A stretch of 64,000 nucleotides of DNA from Rugamonas brunnea (GCF_014042345.1 NZ_JACEZT010000005.1:277875-341874), one strand, 5' to 3'. Counted from the stretch's first letter, positions 46,928 to 57,968 are shown. The notes: a model not told the origin generated them from the sequence alone. Translations and numbers: made by a program.

Positions 46928-49900
46928 TTAGTCGAAAGCCCAGGTGTAGAGCACGTCCAGCGCGTTGTTGGTGCCGGTCTGGAATTGCAGCGTGATGCGC
47001 GGGTTGAGCTTGTAGCGCAGCTTGACCAGGCTGGTGGCGGAACTGGCGCCCTGCTCGAAGCTCAGGTAGGCGCGCGACGAGAGCCGCTTGCCGACCGTGA
47101 CCACCGTCGTTTCCAGTCCCTTGGCCTGGCTCACGCCCAGCTCGTCCACGCCCAGCGTGTTGGCCAGCCGGCCCTGGCCGCCGCCGAACAGGGCGCCGGC
47201 CGCGGTGCTGAGCAGCGCCATGTCGTTGCCGGCCGTGCTGTCGATGCCGTGGCCGAGCACCAGCCAGGCCAGTTTGTCGCTGTCGGAGACGGCCGGCGTG
47301 GACACCAGCTTGGCCACCGGCGCCAGCGCCGTGCCGCGTACTTCCACCCCCGCTTCCACATTGTTCTCGTTGAGCGCTTCGCCTTCCGGACGCTTGCGCA
47401 CGGCCAGGATGTTCAGGCCCGGATTGTCGTAGGCGCCCGTGAAGTTGATCACGCCTTTTTCGATCGCCAGCTTCTGGCCGTAGGCCGCGTAGGTGCCGCT
47501 GGCGACGCGGATGCTGCCCGTCACGCGCGGCGGCCGGCGGTCGGCCACGCGGATGCGCACGGCGCCGGCTAGTTGCGCGTCCAGCCCCTTGCCCTTGAGC
47601 GTGAAGGCGTCGCCCAGGTCGGCCTCCACATCCACGTTGAGCGGCAGCGATTTGCTGTCCTTGGGGGGCGCCGCGCCGCGCCCGAGGATCACCACGTCGC
47701 TGCTCATGGTCGGAGTGTCCTGGCTGGCCAGTTCGATGTTGGCGCGGTCGGCGCGGAACTTGCCGTCGAGCTGGAAGCGTTTGCTGTCGCGCACCAGCGT
47801 GCTCTGGCCGCTGATGACGAGCGTGCGGTCGGGCCGCGCCAGCACTTCGAGCTGGTCGGCCGTCAGCTTGAGCTGCATGCTCGCTTCCGCGTTGGCGAAG
47901 CGGATCGCGCCTTCGGCCTGGGCGTGGCCTTCGGCGCCGTCGAACGTCAGCTTTTGCAGCAGTAGCTGGTCGCCCGTCAGGCGCGCCTGCAACTGGCCGT
48001 TGCGCAGGCGGATGCCTTGCTCGGCCCAGTTCAGCACCAGCTTGTCGCCGCTGATGTCGCCGTTCAGCTGCGGCGCGCCCCAGGTGCCGGCGCCGGACAT
48101 GGCCAGCCTGAGCGTGCCGTCCAGTTCCAGTCCCGGTTGGCCCGCCAGTGGCGCCAGCCAGGCCAGCGATCCCATGTTGGCGGTGCCGTTCACACTCAGC
48201 GCGCTGGCATCGGCCAGCTTGCCGTCGACCAGCTGGGCGCTGGCGTCGAGTCGGGCCTGGCCGGCGCGGCTGCCGTCGAGCGCCAGTTGCAGGCGCAGCG
48301 CGCCGTTGGCCGCGTCCACCCGCGCGTCCAGTTGTTTGAGGCCCAGCGGCAGCGGCACGTCGGCGCCAGTCACGGTCAGGTCGCCCTGTTCGCGGTACAG
48401 GTGCAGCATGCCGTCCACGGCGGGTGCGCCGCCGGGCGGCGCGGCCTGCACGGCCAGCGACCAAGCCGCGCCCATCGTCATGTCGCTGCGGATGTTGTCG
48501 CGCCAGGCGTCGGACAACTGGGCCAGGTAGTTGACGGGCACGCCGGCCGCCTGGCCCTTGCTGCGCCACTGTGGGCCGTTCTTCTCCAGGTTGTCGATGT
48601 GGATGGAACCGGCCGGCAGCGCCACCGTTGTCGCGCCGAGCACGATCTGCTCGGGATGTAGCAGGCCAGCCACGCCGCTGCCGGCCGGGGCGGCCAGCCG
48701 CAACGGCGCTGGGGCTTCCAGCGTGAGCGCGTAGCGGCCCCTGTTTTGCAGCGTGTCGATGGCGCCGGTCCAGGCGTCGCCGCGCCAGCCGCCCTTGAGG
48801 CGCACGGCCGCGTCGAAGTCGCGGTTGCCGCCACTCAGTTGCAGCACGTGGGCCGCGCGCGTGCCGCTGGCCTGCAGGCGGGCGCGGTCCAGCGTCAACG
48901 CGGGCGAGTCGTAGCCGGTGATGGCGATGTCGGCCACCACGGGATCGTCGCCGCTATCGGTCGCGCGCGCGCCGGCCAGTGCGCGCACGCCGGCCAGCAT
49001 GCGCGTGACAGGGTTCTCCGTCTTGCCGGCTACGTTGGCGCGCGCCGTGCCCGCGCCAGTACCCGCGCCCGCGCCAGAGCCAGAGCCAATGCCTGTGCGC
49101 GCCACTGTGCCCGAAACTGCGCCGGCACCGGCACCGCCACTGGCACCGGATCCGGCGCCTTCGCCAGCGTCCGGGGGCGCGCCCAGGCTGGCGCTGCCCC
49201 GCAGCGATTTGATTTGCTGCTGGCCGGGCGCGCGCAGGTTGGCGCCATCCACGGTCAGCGTCAGCGACGGCCGTTCGGCGCTGCCCGCCAGCGTGCCCGC
49301 CGCGTGCAGTGTGCCGCCGAATGGGGGGCCGGCGCTGGCGAGTTGGGGCGCGTCGATCTTCCAGTCCAACCGGTCGCGCGCGCCGCCGAACGCGCCTTGC
49401 GCCTGCAGGCTGTTGGGGCCCAGTTGCAGGTTGATGTCGGCGTTGCCGATGTGGCGCAGGTCGGCGGCCAATTTGGCGTAACCGGACAGCGCGCTGCCCG
49501 ACAGCGTCGATGGTTGCAGCTTGGCGTTGAGGGCGGCGCGCCAGTCGGCACCCAGCGCCGCGTCGCCGTTGAATTCGGCGTTGACGACGCCGGTCGGATA
49601 GGCGCCGAATGCGGCCGGGTTGATGCGCTGGGCGCTGCCCGATGCTTTCATTTCGAGCTGGCGCGCCGTGCCGGCCGCGCCGGCCAGCCACACCTCGCCG
49701 CTGGCGTGCAGCACGCTGTCGGGCGTGGGATGGCGGGCGGCCGCCAGGCCCAGGCCACGCAGTGTCGCGTCGAAGCTGGTGCGCGGCGCGGCCAGCGTGC
49801 CGCGCGCCGTGCCGTTCGCGGCCAGGGCGCCCAGCAGCTTGCCGCCGGCCGTGTTCAGGTCGCGCGCGTCGATCTTCCAGTCCAGCTGCTGGTCCGGCGT

Positions 49901-51562
49901 GCCCAGGCCGCCGTGCATTTCGGCCGTGTTCTGGCCCAGTGCGAGCCGCGCTTCGACGCCGCTGATGCGCTGGGTGTCGGCCGTCAGTTTGCCGGCGCCG
50001 GACAGGGGCTGGCCCAGCAGCTTGCCCGGCTTGAGCGTAAAGTCGGCCGCCATTTGCCATGCGGGCGACAGGTGGCCGCTGGCGTTGAGGTCGGCGTTGA
50101 GGTCGGCCACCGGATAGTTGCCGAAGGCGGATGGGTCGAAGTGCTCGGCGCTGACGGCGGCCTTGAACGCTTGCGCGTCGCGCAGGCTGGCCTGGCCGCT
50201 GGCGCTCACGCTGCCTTTGCGCAGTTGCAGGCGGGCCTGCCGCAGTTGCAGCAGGTCGTTGGCCAGCGTGGCCTGCAGGTCCAGCCGCAGGCCGTCCTGG
50301 CCCAGCGCGGCGCGCAGCGTCTGCTGCTTGCTGTCGCTGTCCACGGTCACGTCACCGCCGATCTGGGTGGCGTGCAGGCTGCCGACCACGTGCTGCAGGT
50401 TGAGGTGCTCGGCGCGCAGCGCGAGTCTGGCCTGGTCCACGCCGGCCTGGGGACCGCCGCGCGCCGCCTTGATCGTGGCCGCGCCCGTGAAGCGGCCGGC
50501 CGCGCCCAGGTCGATGGCGATGGCGTCGATGGTGGCCGCCGTCAGCGTGCCGCCCAGCTTCGCCGTGGCCCCTTGCAGCGGCAGCCGTTGCTGGTCCAGC
50601 GGGCCGGGCTGGCCTTCATTGCGCAGCGACAGTTGGCCCGACAGCGCCTGCTTGCCGTCGACGCGGGCCGCCAGCTGCACGGCCAGCCGCGCGCGCGGCC
50701 AGGCGGCGCGGTAGCCGGAGGGGTCGACGCCGCTGGCCTTCAATTCCAGCGCATGCAGGATCACGGGATCGAACGGCGCCAGTGCCAGCGTGGCCGTGCC
50801 GCTGGCCGTGCCGGCCGCGCCGTCGGCGTCCAGCCGCAGCAGCGACAGGTCGCCGTGCGCCTGCAGGCGCAGCTGGGCGGGGTGGGGCGGCGCGCCTTCA
50901 GTCTGTGTCAGGCTGGCCTTGGCGTTGACGGCGAACGGGCGCTGGGCGCCCACGGCCAGTTGCGCCTGCAGGCGGCCGATGTCGGTCAGGGCGTCGCCGT
51001 TCTCCAGTTGCCAGCCGGTGCCGTCGCCGGTGAGGCGGAAGCGGATCTGGCGCAGCTGCGTGCGGCTGCCATGGTCGAGCAGGGTGAACTGGCCCAGGCG
51101 CGCGTCGGCGATGTGCAGCCGGAACGGTGCGGCCAGCGAGGCGGGCAGCACGGGCGGCGTGGACGGGCCGGTGCTGGTGACGGTCAACGCGTTTGCCTGC
51201 AGCGCGCTGATGGCCACGCCCTCGGAGAAGAACTGCAGCGGCGACCAGGTGATGTCGATGCCGTCCACCGTGATCACGGTGCCGGGGCTGCGGTGCACCA
51301 GCCGCGCGATGTGCATGCGGTGGTACAGCGAGCCGCTCACGCCCTGCACTTCGATCTGGCCACCACTGGCGGCGGCGATGCGGCGCATCAGCTGCTGCAA
51401 GGTGCTTTCGCGGCCCAGCAGCCAGACGGCGCCGCCCAGCACCACGGCCACCGCGCCCGCACCGATCAGGGTGCGGCGCAGCCAGCGGCGCCGGCGCGGC
51501 GGCGTCGGCGGGGAGGGCGGCGTGCCGCCGGTGGTGGCGGGCGTGTGGTCGGCGTCGGACAT
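46928..51562 (-). CDS. tamB: translocation and assembly module inner-membrane protein TamB
   Basis: This very large (1544 aa) envelope protein has an N-terminal membrane helix after a basic stretch (RRRRWLRRTLIGAGAVAVVL). It then has ~1400 residues of repetitive beta structure, and a C-terminal DUF490/TamB domain ends NALDVLYTWAFD. TamB forms a beta groove across the periplasm, linking the inner membrane to TamA and implicated in lipid transport and autotransporter assembly. A Gly/Ala/Ser-rich low-complexity insert lies at 49020-49180. The ATG at 51562 overlaps the tamA stop by one base, so the two are coupled. Confidence 0.93.
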   Translation of the reverse strand: MSDADHTPATTGGTPPSPPTPPRRRRWLRRTLIGAGAVAVVLGGAVWLLGRESTLQQLMRRIAAASGGQIEVQGVSGSLYHRMHIARLVHRSPGTVITVDGIDITWSPLQFFSEGVAISALQANALTVTSTGPSTPPVLPASLAAPFRLHIADARLGQFTLLDHGSRTQLRQIRFRLTGDGTGWQLENGDALTDIGRLQAQLAVGAQRPFAVNAKASLTQTEGAPPHPAQLRLQAHGDLSLLRLDADGAAGTASGTATLALAPFDPVILHALELKASGVDPSGYRAAWPRARLAVQLAARVDGKQALSGQLSLRNEGQPGPLDQQRLPLQGATAKLGGTLTAATIDAIAIDLGAAGRFTGAATIKAARGGPQAGVDQARLALRAEHLNLQHVVGSLHATQIGGDVTVDSDSKQQTLRAALGQDGLRLDLQATLANDLLQLRQARLQLRKGSVSASGQASLRDAQAFKAAVSAEHFDPSAFGNYPVADLNADLNASGHLSPAWQMAADFTLKPGKLLGQPLSGAGKLTADTQRISGVEARLALGQNTAEMHGGLGTPDQQLDWKIDARDLNTAGGKLLGALAANGTARGTLAAPRTSFDATLRGLGLAAARHPTPDSVLHASGEVWLAGAAGTARQLEMKASGSAQRINPAAFGAYPTGVVNAEFNGDAALGADWRAALNAKLQPSTLSGSALSGYAKLAADLRHIGNADINLQLGPNSLQAQGAFGGARDRLDWKIDAPQLASAGPPFGGTLHAAGTLAGSAERPSLTLTVDGANLRAPGQQQIKSLRGSASLGAPPDAGEGAGSGASGGAGAGAVSGTVARTGIGSGSGAGAGTGAGTARANVAGKTENPVTRMLAGVRALAGARATDSGDDPVVADIAITGYDSPALTLDRARLQASGTRAAHVLQLSGGNRDFDAAVRLKGGWRGDAWTGAIDTLQNRGRYALTLEAPAPLRLAAPAGSGVAGLLHPEQIVLGATTVALPAGSIHIDNLEKNGPQWRSKGQAAGVPVNYLAQLSDAWRDNIRSDMTMGAAWSLAVQAAPPGGAPAVDGMLHLYREQGDLTVTGADVPLPLGLKQLDARVDAANGALRLQLALDGSRAGQARLDASAQLVDGKLADASALSVNGTANMGSLAWLAPLAGQPGLELDGTLRLAMSGAGTWGAPQLNGDISGDKLVLNWAEQGIRLRNGQLQARLTGDQLLLQKLTFDGAEGHAQAEGAIRFANAEASMQLKLTADQLEVLARPDRTLVISGQSTLVRDSKRFQLDGKFRADRANIELASQDTPTMSSDVVILGRGAAPPKDSKSLPLNVDVEADLGDAFTLKGKGLDAQLAGAVRIRVADRRPPRVTGSIRVASGTYAAYGQKLAIEKGVINFTGAYDNPGLNILAVRKRPEGEALNENNVEAGVEVRGTALAPVAKLVSTPAVSDSDKLAWLVLGHGIDSTAGNDMALLSTAAGALFGGGQGRLANTLGVDELGVSQAKGLETTVVTVGKRLSSRAYLSFEQGASSATSLVKLRYKLNPRITLQFQTGTNNALDVLYTWAFD

Positions 51563-53481
51563 CAGAACGTGAATCCCAGTGAGAAGTGCAGCCGGTATTT
51601 TCGCACCGCGTGGCCATACGCGAGATCGACGTTGATGGGGCCGACCGGGCTTTTCCACCGTCCGCCCACGCCGTAGCCGGATTTCGGATGGAAATCCTTG
51701 AGCGTGTCGACCGCGTTGCCGGCGTCGTAGAACACGGCGGCGCCCCATGTCGGCTTGAACCAGTGCTGGAGTTCGACGCTGCCCGTGCCCAGGTAGCGCC
51801 CGCCCGTGATGGCCGTGCCTTCCTGGATGCCGAGCTGCTGGTAGGCGTAGCCGCGCACGGACTGGTCGCCGCCGGCGCGGAACAGGTAGACGGCAGGCAC
51901 GCCCTGTTTTTCGCGCGAAGCCAGCGCGCCGCCCTCGGCCCGTACGATCACGTTGTTGTGCGGGCCCAGCGGGTGGTACAGCACGGCGCGCGCGTAGCCG
52001 CGCACGAAGGCCTGGTCGGTGAGGATGGGCAGCAGCGCGCCGCCCAGCTGGGCGTTGATCACGTAACCCTTGGTGGGGAACAGCAGGCTGTCCAGGTGGC
52101 GCCAGGTGGAGCCGTAGGTCAGCGGCAGGCTCTTGCTGCTGCCCGTCTCGACGTTGGCGATGGTCTTGGTCTCGCTGAGGAACTCCAGCGTCAGGCTGCG
52201 TTCGAGCAGCGGCGTGCCCCAGGCCCGCTTGCCCGAGATGGCGGCCACGCTGGTGATCTCGCCCGAGATGTCGCTGCGTTCGAACGAGGCGCCGACGCTG
52301 TCGCGGTAGCCTTGCGCCGTGACCGGGTAGTAGAAGTCGCTGTGCGCGCTCTGCTTCTTCGTTTCCAGCGTCAGCGCGCTTTTCATGCGCAGGCCGAAGA
52401 TGGACAGGTCGTCATACGTGAGCGAGGCCCGGTTGCCGGTGTTGGTGCTGTAACCGAGACCGGCGCTGGCGTTCTTGCGCTTGTTCTCCGTCACCCGCAC
52501 CAGCAGCGGCAGCGCCGGCATGGACGCAGCCGACTCGGCCGCCGCCTCCGCCTGCGTCGTACCTGGCGCCGGCGCCGTTGCCGCCGCCGTAGACTGTCCA
52601 TGGAGCTTGGCCTGGGCCGCCTCGCCCGCTTCGAGCTGCTCGCCGATCACGGCGCTCATGTCGGCGCTCACTTCCACGGTGGCGAAGTAGCCGGTGTCCT
52701 GCAGGCGGCCCTGGAACGCCTGCAGCGCCGCTTCGCTGTAGTCGTCGCCGGGCTTGATCTGGTTCAGGTTCGCGATGATGGAGGGCGGGTAGCGCTTCAG
52801 GCCCTCGATGCGCAGTTCGCCGAAATGCAGTTCCGGGCCGCTGTCGAGCACCACGCGCAGCAGCGCCAGGTGGGTGTCGGGATCGACGGTGGCCTGGCTG
52901 TCGGTCAGCTGGGCGCGCGGGTAGCGGGTCTGCACCACCTGGCGCAGCAGGGCGCGCTTGGCCTGTTCCCAGTCGGCCTGGCGGAAGATGGCGCCGTGCG
53001 GCAGGCCCCAGCTGGCCAGCAGCGCGTCGCGGTCGTAGCGGCGGTCGGCCGGCTGGCCCGGCGGCGGCTCGAAGCCTTGCAGCGTCAGTTCCACGTCGCC
53101 CACGCGCACCGGCTCGCCCGGCTGCACGCTGATCAGCACCAGCGGTTCCTGCCCGGCCTCGTCCAGCCGCACGCTCACTTCGGGCGAGTAGTAGCCGCCC
53201 GTGGCCACCAGCGTGCGGATCTGGGCCGGCGCCACGCGCACCATGCGCTGCAATTGCTCGCGGTCGATGCGCGCGTTGCCGCGGAATCGTTCGAGGTCCA
53301 GGTTCTGTTCCAGCAGCGCGTCGAGCGGGCGCGGCGCGTCGATGCGCACGCGGTAGCGCAGCCCATCGGCCATGGCCGGGACGCAGGCCGCCAGGGCCAC
53401 CCCCAGCAGCGATACTTTTACGGCCAGTTGTGCCAAAATTCGTGATCCTGCCTCGGTGCGGGCGGGTGGTGCCGGAAACAT
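51562..53481 (-). CDS. tamA: autotransporter assembly outer-membrane protein TamA
   Basis: This 639-aa Omp85-family protein has a signal segment ([20 protein letters not shown]). Three POTRA domains follow ([60 protein letters not shown]). The C-terminal barrel carries [15 protein letters not shown], the Omp85 signature loop, and ends in Phe as outer-membrane barrels do. An Ala-rich insert at residues ~290-325 sits between POTRA3 and the barrel. GGAG precedes the ATG. It pairs with TamB, encoded immediately downstream on the same strand. Confidence 0.94.
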   Translation of the reverse strand: MFPAPPARTEAGSRILAQLAVKVSLLGVALAACVPAMADGLRYRVRIDAPRPLDALLEQNLDLERFRGNARIDREQLQRMVRVAPAQIRTLVATGGYYSPEVSVRLDEAGQEPLVLISVQPGEPVRVGDVELTLQGFEPPPGQPADRRYDRDALLASWGLPHGAIFRQADWEQAKRALLRQVVQTRYPRAQLTDSQATVDPDTHLALLRVVLDSGPELHFGELRIEGLKRYPPSIIANLNQIKPGDDYSEAALQAFQGRLQDTGYFATVEVSADMSAVIGEQLEAGEAAQAKLHGQSTAAATAPAPGTTQAEAAAESAASMPALPLLVRVTENKRKNASAGLGYSTNTGNRASLTYDDLSIFGLRMKSALTLETKKQSAHSDFYYPVTAQGYRDSVGASFERSDISGEITSVAAISGKRAWGTPLLERSLTLEFLSETKTIANVETGSSKSLPLTYGSTWRHLDSLLFPTKGYVINAQLGGALLPILTDQAFVRGYARAVLYHPLGPHNNVIVRAEGGALASREKQGVPAVYLFRAGGDQSVRGYAYQQLGIQEGTAITGGRYLGTGSVELQHWFKPTWGAAVFYDAGNAVDTLKDFHPKSGYGVGGRWKSPVGPINVDLAYGHAVRKYRLHFSLGFTF

Positions 53482-53588
53482 GGGACTCCATCGGGATGTG
53501 CGCTATGCGCATGTTACCGGATTGCCTAAACCGATGGCGTACTTATAATGTTGCGTTCGACCACCGCAACACCGACAGAAAGACCGCA

Positions 53589-54305
53589 ATGCTACCTACC
53601 GATACCGCCCTGGTGCTCTTTAGCGGCGGGCAAGACTCCACCACTTGCCTGGCCTGGGCCCTGCACCATTACGCCCGGGTGGAAACCATCGGCTTCGACT
53701 ATGGCCAGCGCCATGCCGTCGAGCTGACCGTGCGCCCGACCGTGCTGGCCAAGCTGCGCGCCCACAATCCCGCCTGGGACGCCAAGCTGGGCGAGGACCA
53801 CATGATCGACCTGTCGCTGATCTCGGCCATCTCGCAAACGGCGATGACGCACGACATCGCCATCGAAACCCAGGCCAACGGCCTGCCCAACACCTTCGTC
53901 CCCGGCCGCAACCTGCTGTTCATGACGGTGGCCGCCACGGTGGCCTACCGGCGCGGCCTGAGCGTGCTGGTGGGCGGCATGTGCGAGACCGATTTCTCCG
54001 GCTATCCCGACTGCCGCGACGACACCATGAAGGCGCTGCAAGTGGCGCTGAACCTGGGCATGGACAGCCGCTTCAAGCTGGAAACCCCGCTCATGTGGCG
54101 CGACAAGCGCCAGACCTGGGAGCTGGCGCACGAACTGGGCGGGTCGGCGCTGGTGGACCTGATCCGCGACGAAACCCACACCTGCTACCTGGGCGAGCGC
54201 GGCGCGCTGCACGACTGGGGCTATGGCTGCGGCACCTGCCCGGCCTGCGCCCTGCGCGCCCGTGGCTACCGCCAGTACGCCGGCACCGAGGCGCCGGCCG
54301 CCTGA
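53589..54305 (+). CDS. queC: 7-cyano-7-deazaguanine synthase
   Basis: QueC (238 aa) converts 7-carboxy-7-deazaguanine to preQ0 using ATP and ammonia, in queuosine synthesis. It has the PP-loop SGGQDS at residues 12-17, [31 protein letters not shown] and four zinc cysteines (Cys199, Cys214, Cys217, Cys220, in CGTCPACAL). Length is normal. The ATG at 53589 is preferred because the family starts here; the upstream frame covers the tamA promoter region. No other queuosine genes are adjacent. Confidence 0.95.
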   Translation: MLPTDTALVLFSGGQDSTTCLAWALHHYARVETIGFDYGQRHAVELTVRPTVLAKLRAHNPAWDAKLGEDHMIDLSLISAISQTAMTHDIAIETQANGLPNTFVPGRNLLFMTVAATVAYRRGLSVLVGGMCETDFSGYPDCRDDTMKALQVALNLGMDSRFKLETPLMWRDKRQTWELAHELGGSALVDLIRDETHTCYLGERGALHDWGYGCGTCPACALRARGYRQYAGTEAPAA

Positions 54306-54442
54306 CGCGCTTCCGTTGTTGCTAGCACGCATTAAGTGCGTTGCATGGTGGCACTCTCTCACGTACTATCGCTGCAGGGGCGGCCGTGGCCGTCCCGTGC
54401 CGGCGCGCTACTGGCGCTCCCAACCTGAGGCGATGATCGCAG

Positions 54443-57442
54443 ATGACCTCCCCCGCTTCCCGACCTCCCGTCGTCCGGTTGCTGCAGGCCTTGCTGCGTC
54501 CGGCCGTGCTGGCCGGCGTGATCCTGGCCAGCGGGCTGGTGCTGACGGCCGGCCTGTGGCGCGACGCCCGCGCCGACGCCGAACGCGATGCCCAGACCGA
54601 GTTCGATTTCCGTGTGCGCGAGCTGGTCAACAGCATCGGCCAGCGCATGGACGCCTACCTGCAAGTGCTGTACGGCGTGCAAGGGCTGTTCGCCAGTTCC
54701 GATTATGTGGACCGCACCGAGTTCCACCGCTACCTGGAAGGGCAGGGCTTGAGCATGCACCTGCCCGGCATCCACGGCGTGGGCTACATGCGGCTGGTGG
54801 CCGGGACCCAGCGCGCGGCCCATGTGGCGGCCATGCGCAGCGAAGGTTTTCCCGACTACGCCTTGTTCCCGCCCGGCGAACGCGAGCAGTACGCGCCCGT
54901 CGTGTACCTGGAGCCGTTCAGCGGCAACAACCTGCTGGCCTTCGGTTTCGATTCCTGGTCCGAGCCCGTGCGGCGCGCCACGCTGGTGCAGGCGCGCGAC
55001 TCGGGCGAGCCGGCCATGAGCGGCCGCATCCGCCTGTTGCAGGACGGCGCCGGCGGCGGCCAGTCCGGCTTCCTGATCATGTTGCCCGATTACCACAGCC
55101 ACCTGCCGCACGCCACGCCGGCCCAGCGCCGCGCCGCCATCCGTGGCTGGGTCTACGCGCCGTTCCGTATGGTCGAAGTGATGGCGGGGCTGGACCGGGG
55201 CCGTGGCCTGGGGCTGGACGTGGAGATCTACGATGGCGACGGCCACGACCCGGACGCCCTGATGTACGACAGCGCGGCCGGCCATGGGCCCTGGACCCGC
55301 CACACGGTGCAGAGCATGCGGCTGGCCGGGCACCGCTGGACCCTGCGCATCGGCGCCGCGCCGGCCGCGTCGGCCAGCATCGGCAAGGCGCAACTGATCG
55401 GCGGTGGCGGCCTGGCGCTGTCGGTGTTGCTGGCCGGGCTGGCGTGGCTGCTGGCGCGCAGCCGGGCCCAGGCCAATATGGCGCTGGCCCAGGCGCACCG
55501 GCTGGCCAGCGAGCTGCGCGAAGGGGAGGCCTCGCTCAAGCAGTTGGCCGAACGGGCCCAGCGCAGCCAGGTCATGTTGCGCAGCATCCTCGACTCGACC
55601 GTGGACGGCATCCTCGTCGACAGCCTGGACGGCACCGTGTTCGATTCCAACCGCCGCTTCCGCGAGCTGTGGAATCTGCCCGAACAGCTCGACTGGCAGG
55701 CCGACGGCGCCGTGCTGCTGGCCCACATGGCGTCGCAGCTGGTGGGCGACACCCCGCTGCGCCACGTGGGCACGCCGGCCGGCGGGCCGGTGGTGGAGCG
55801 GCGCGGCCCGCACAGCACGCTGCTGCGCACCAAGGACGGGCGCGTGATCGAACAGGTCACGCGCAGCCTGACGCTGGGCAGCGAGGCGGCGCGGCTGTGG
55901 TCGTTCCGCGACGTCACCGACGCCACCCGCAACGCCCAGCGCGAGCAGACCCGGCGCCAGGTGCTCGAATTGCTGGCCACCGGCGCGCCGCTGCAAACCA
56001 TCCTCGAAAGCGTGGTGCTGAGCGTGGAGGCCGACCATCCGGGCATGTTGTGCAGCGTCCTGCTGCTGGACGACGCGGGCGAGCACTTGCTGGTGGGCGC
56101 CGCGCCCAGTCTGCCGGCCTTCTTCAACGCGGCCGTGCACGGCATGTCCATCCACAGCACGGAGGGCAGTTGCTGCCGCGCGGCCCAGACCGGCCAGCGC
56201 GTGATCGTCGAGGATATCGGCCATGACCCGGCCTGGGCCGGCAACGCGGCGCTGGCCGCGCGCGCCGGGCTCGCTTCGTGCTGGTCCGATCCCATCCTGG
56301 GCGCCAATGGCAAGGTGCTGGGCACGTTCGCCATCTACCACCGCCAGCCGCACCGGCCCAGCCTGGCCAACATCGCGCTGATCGAGCAAGCGTCGCGGCT
56401 GGCCGGCATCGCCATCGAGCAGGCGCGCGCCGCGCAGGCGTTGCGCGCGGGTGAGGCGCGTTTCCGCAGCCTGTATGACAACGCGCCGGTGGCCTTGTGG
56501 GAGCAGGACTGGTCGGGCGTGCGGGCCGCGCTGTCGGAGCTGGCCCTGCAAGGGGCGGAGGAGCCGGGGCGCTACCTGCAAGCCCATCCGGGCGAGCTGC
56601 GCCGGCTGGCCGGGCTGGTGCGCATCCTCGACGCCAATGGCGCCGCGCTGGCCCAGGTGGGAGCGGCGCCGGGCGGCAAGGATCTGGCCGCGCTGAGCCT
56701 GGCGCAATTGTTCGACGCCGACGCCATGCCGGCCTTCGCGCGGGCCGTGGCGGCGCTGGCCGGCGGCCAGCAACTGTTCGCCTGCGAGGGCAGCTTCCAG
56801 CGCCTGGACGGCAAGTCGCGCCTGAACGAGCTGACCTTGCTGGTGATGCCGGGCCACACGCTGAGCCTGGACTTCATCATCGTCTCGACGGTCGACATCA
56901 CGGAGCGGCGCCGCATGAATGACGAACTGCTGGTGCTGGCCACGACCGACTTCCTGACGGGCTTGCCGAACCGGCGTGAATTCATGCGCCAGCTCGACGC
57001 CGAGCAAGCCCGTTTGCAGCGCGACGTGGGCGGCTGCGCGGCCGTGCTGATGCTGGACCTGGACTTGTTCAAGCACGTCAACGATGAATACGGCCACGCC
57101 ACCGGTGACGCCGTGTTGCGCCACCTGGCCGGCCTGATGCGCGACAGCCAGCGCAAGATCGACATGCTGGGGCGGGTGGGCGGCGAGGAATTCGCCATCC
57201 TTCTCCCGGGCGCCGACCTGGACGCGGCCGGCGCCTTCGCCGAGCGCCTGCGCCAGCGCATCGCCGACACGCCGTTGCAGGTGCACGGCCAGCCCCTGCC
57301 GGTGACGGTCAGCGTGGGCATCGCCGCCCTCAGCGCGGCCGACAGCAGTGCGGACCAGGCCCTGATCCGGGCCGACCAGGCCCTGTACCGCGCCAAGCGC
57401 GGCGGCCGCAACCGGGTGGAACGGATGCCGCCGGCCGGCTGA
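54443..57442 (+). CDS. CHASE-PAS-GAF-GGDEF diguanylate cyclase
   Basis: This 999-aa membrane sensor has a first membrane helix (VLAGVILASGLVLTAGLW) and a periplasmic CHASE domain (GIHGVGYMRLVAG, YAPVVYLEPFSGNNLLAFGF). A second helix lies at ~316-337 (GLALSVLLAGLAWLLARS). Cytoplasmic PAS and GAF domains and a GGDEF domain with TDFLTGLPNRREFM follow. The active-site GGEEF is at 913-917, and RKID nine residues before it is the inhibitory I-site, so product feedback is expected. It makes cyclic-di-GMP in response to an extracellular small molecule sensed by the CHASE domain; the ligand is unknown. Confidence 0.94.
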   Translation: MTSPASRPPVVRLLQALLRPAVLAGVILASGLVLTAGLWRDARADAERDAQTEFDFRVRELVNSIGQRMDAYLQVLYGVQGLFASSDYVDRTEFHRYLEGQGLSMHLPGIHGVGYMRLVAGTQRAAHVAAMRSEGFPDYALFPPGEREQYAPVVYLEPFSGNNLLAFGFDSWSEPVRRATLVQARDSGEPAMSGRIRLLQDGAGGGQSGFLIMLPDYHSHLPHATPAQRRAAIRGWVYAPFRMVEVMAGLDRGRGLGLDVEIYDGDGHDPDALMYDSAAGHGPWTRHTVQSMRLAGHRWTLRIGAAPAASASIGKAQLIGGGGLALSVLLAGLAWLLARSRAQANMALAQAHRLASELREGEASLKQLAERAQRSQVMLRSILDSTVDGILVDSLDGTVFDSNRRFRELWNLPEQLDWQADGAVLLAHMASQLVGDTPLRHVGTPAGGPVVERRGPHSTLLRTKDGRVIEQVTRSLTLGSEAARLWSFRDVTDATRNAQREQTRRQVLELLATGAPLQTILESVVLSVEADHPGMLCSVLLLDDAGEHLLVGAAPSLPAFFNAAVHGMSIHSTEGSCCRAAQTGQRVIVEDIGHDPAWAGNAALAARAGLASCWSDPILGANGKVLGTFAIYHRQPHRPSLANIALIEQASRLAGIAIEQARAAQALRAGEARFRSLYDNAPVALWEQDWSGVRAALSELALQGAEEPGRYLQAHPGELRRLAGLVRILDANGAALAQVGAAPGGKDLAALSLAQLFDADAMPAFARAVAALAGGQQLFACEGSFQRLDGKSRLNELTLLVMPGHTLSLDFIIVSTVDITERRRMNDELLVLATTDFLTGLPNRREFMRQLDAEQARLQRDVGGCAAVLMLDLDLFKHVNDEYGHATGDAVLRHLAGLMRDSQRKIDMLGRVGGEEFAILLPGADLDAAGAFAERLRQRIADTPLQVHGQPLPVTVSVGIAALSAADSSADQALIRADQALYRAKRGGRNRVERMPPAG

Positions 57443-57575
57443 GGCCGGGGCCGCTGGCTGCCGGCTTGGCGGCCTGAGCGCGTGGCCGTTCCTGCATTGG
57501 CTTATCTGGTCATTTGGGCTGATGGCTGCACGGGCCGGTGGCCGTGCGGCCGCGCGGCCCTGCCGCGTCACCGGT

Positions 57576-57968
57576 TCAGACGGCGTGTTCCAGCGATGGC
57601 GCCTGGCGCTGCTTGCGCTGGCGCGCCGAGTACCACCAGAATATGCCGACCGGGATCAACAGCGGCAGCAACAGCGGCGAGATGGCCGCCACCAGCAGCA
57701 AGGTCAGCAGGGCGAAGCCCACCACCATCAGCACGCCCAGGCTGGCGAACAGCAGGCTGACGAACACGGCCACGCAGGTGAGGGCGACGGCGGCCACCAC
57801 CATGCCGGCGCCGCCGAACAGCACAGCCAGCAGGGCGCCCAGCGGACCGTCGATCTCGTCGCCATCCACGTTCACGTGCATGTCGCCGGTGGCGAGCGCG
57901 TACCAGACGGCCGCCGCCAGCAGGGCGAATACGGTGAGGGGGATCAGTTTTTTGGCAGACAGGTTCAT
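57576..57968 (-). CDS. small membrane protein of unknown function
   Basis: This 130-aa protein has four or five very hydrophobic helices (LIPLTVFALLAAAVWYALAT, VVAAVALTCVAVFVSLLFAS, VLMVVGFALLTLLLVAAISP) and a basic C-terminal tail (RQRKQRQ). The start is at ATG 57968, preceded by AAGAGGACCGCC. It has no recognised domain. It is divergent from the small proline-rich gene to its right. A housekeeping or stress membrane role is possible but not shown. Confidence 0.75.
   Translation of the reverse strand: MNLSAKKLIPLTVFALLAAAVWYALATGDMHVNVDGDEIDGPLGALLAVLFGGAGMVVAAVALTCVAVFVSLLFASLGVLMVVGFALLTLLLVAAISPLLLPLLIPVGIFWWYSARQRKQRQAPSLEHAV

Noticed and set aside
48746..51676. 976-codon plus-strand frame antisense to tamB
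   Set aside because: The translation has no recognisable fold, while the minus frame is a full TamB.
54359..57571. 1070-codon open frame antisense to the CHASE-GGDEF gene
   Set aside because: Same composition artefact; the plus-strand gene has clear domains and catalytic motifs.
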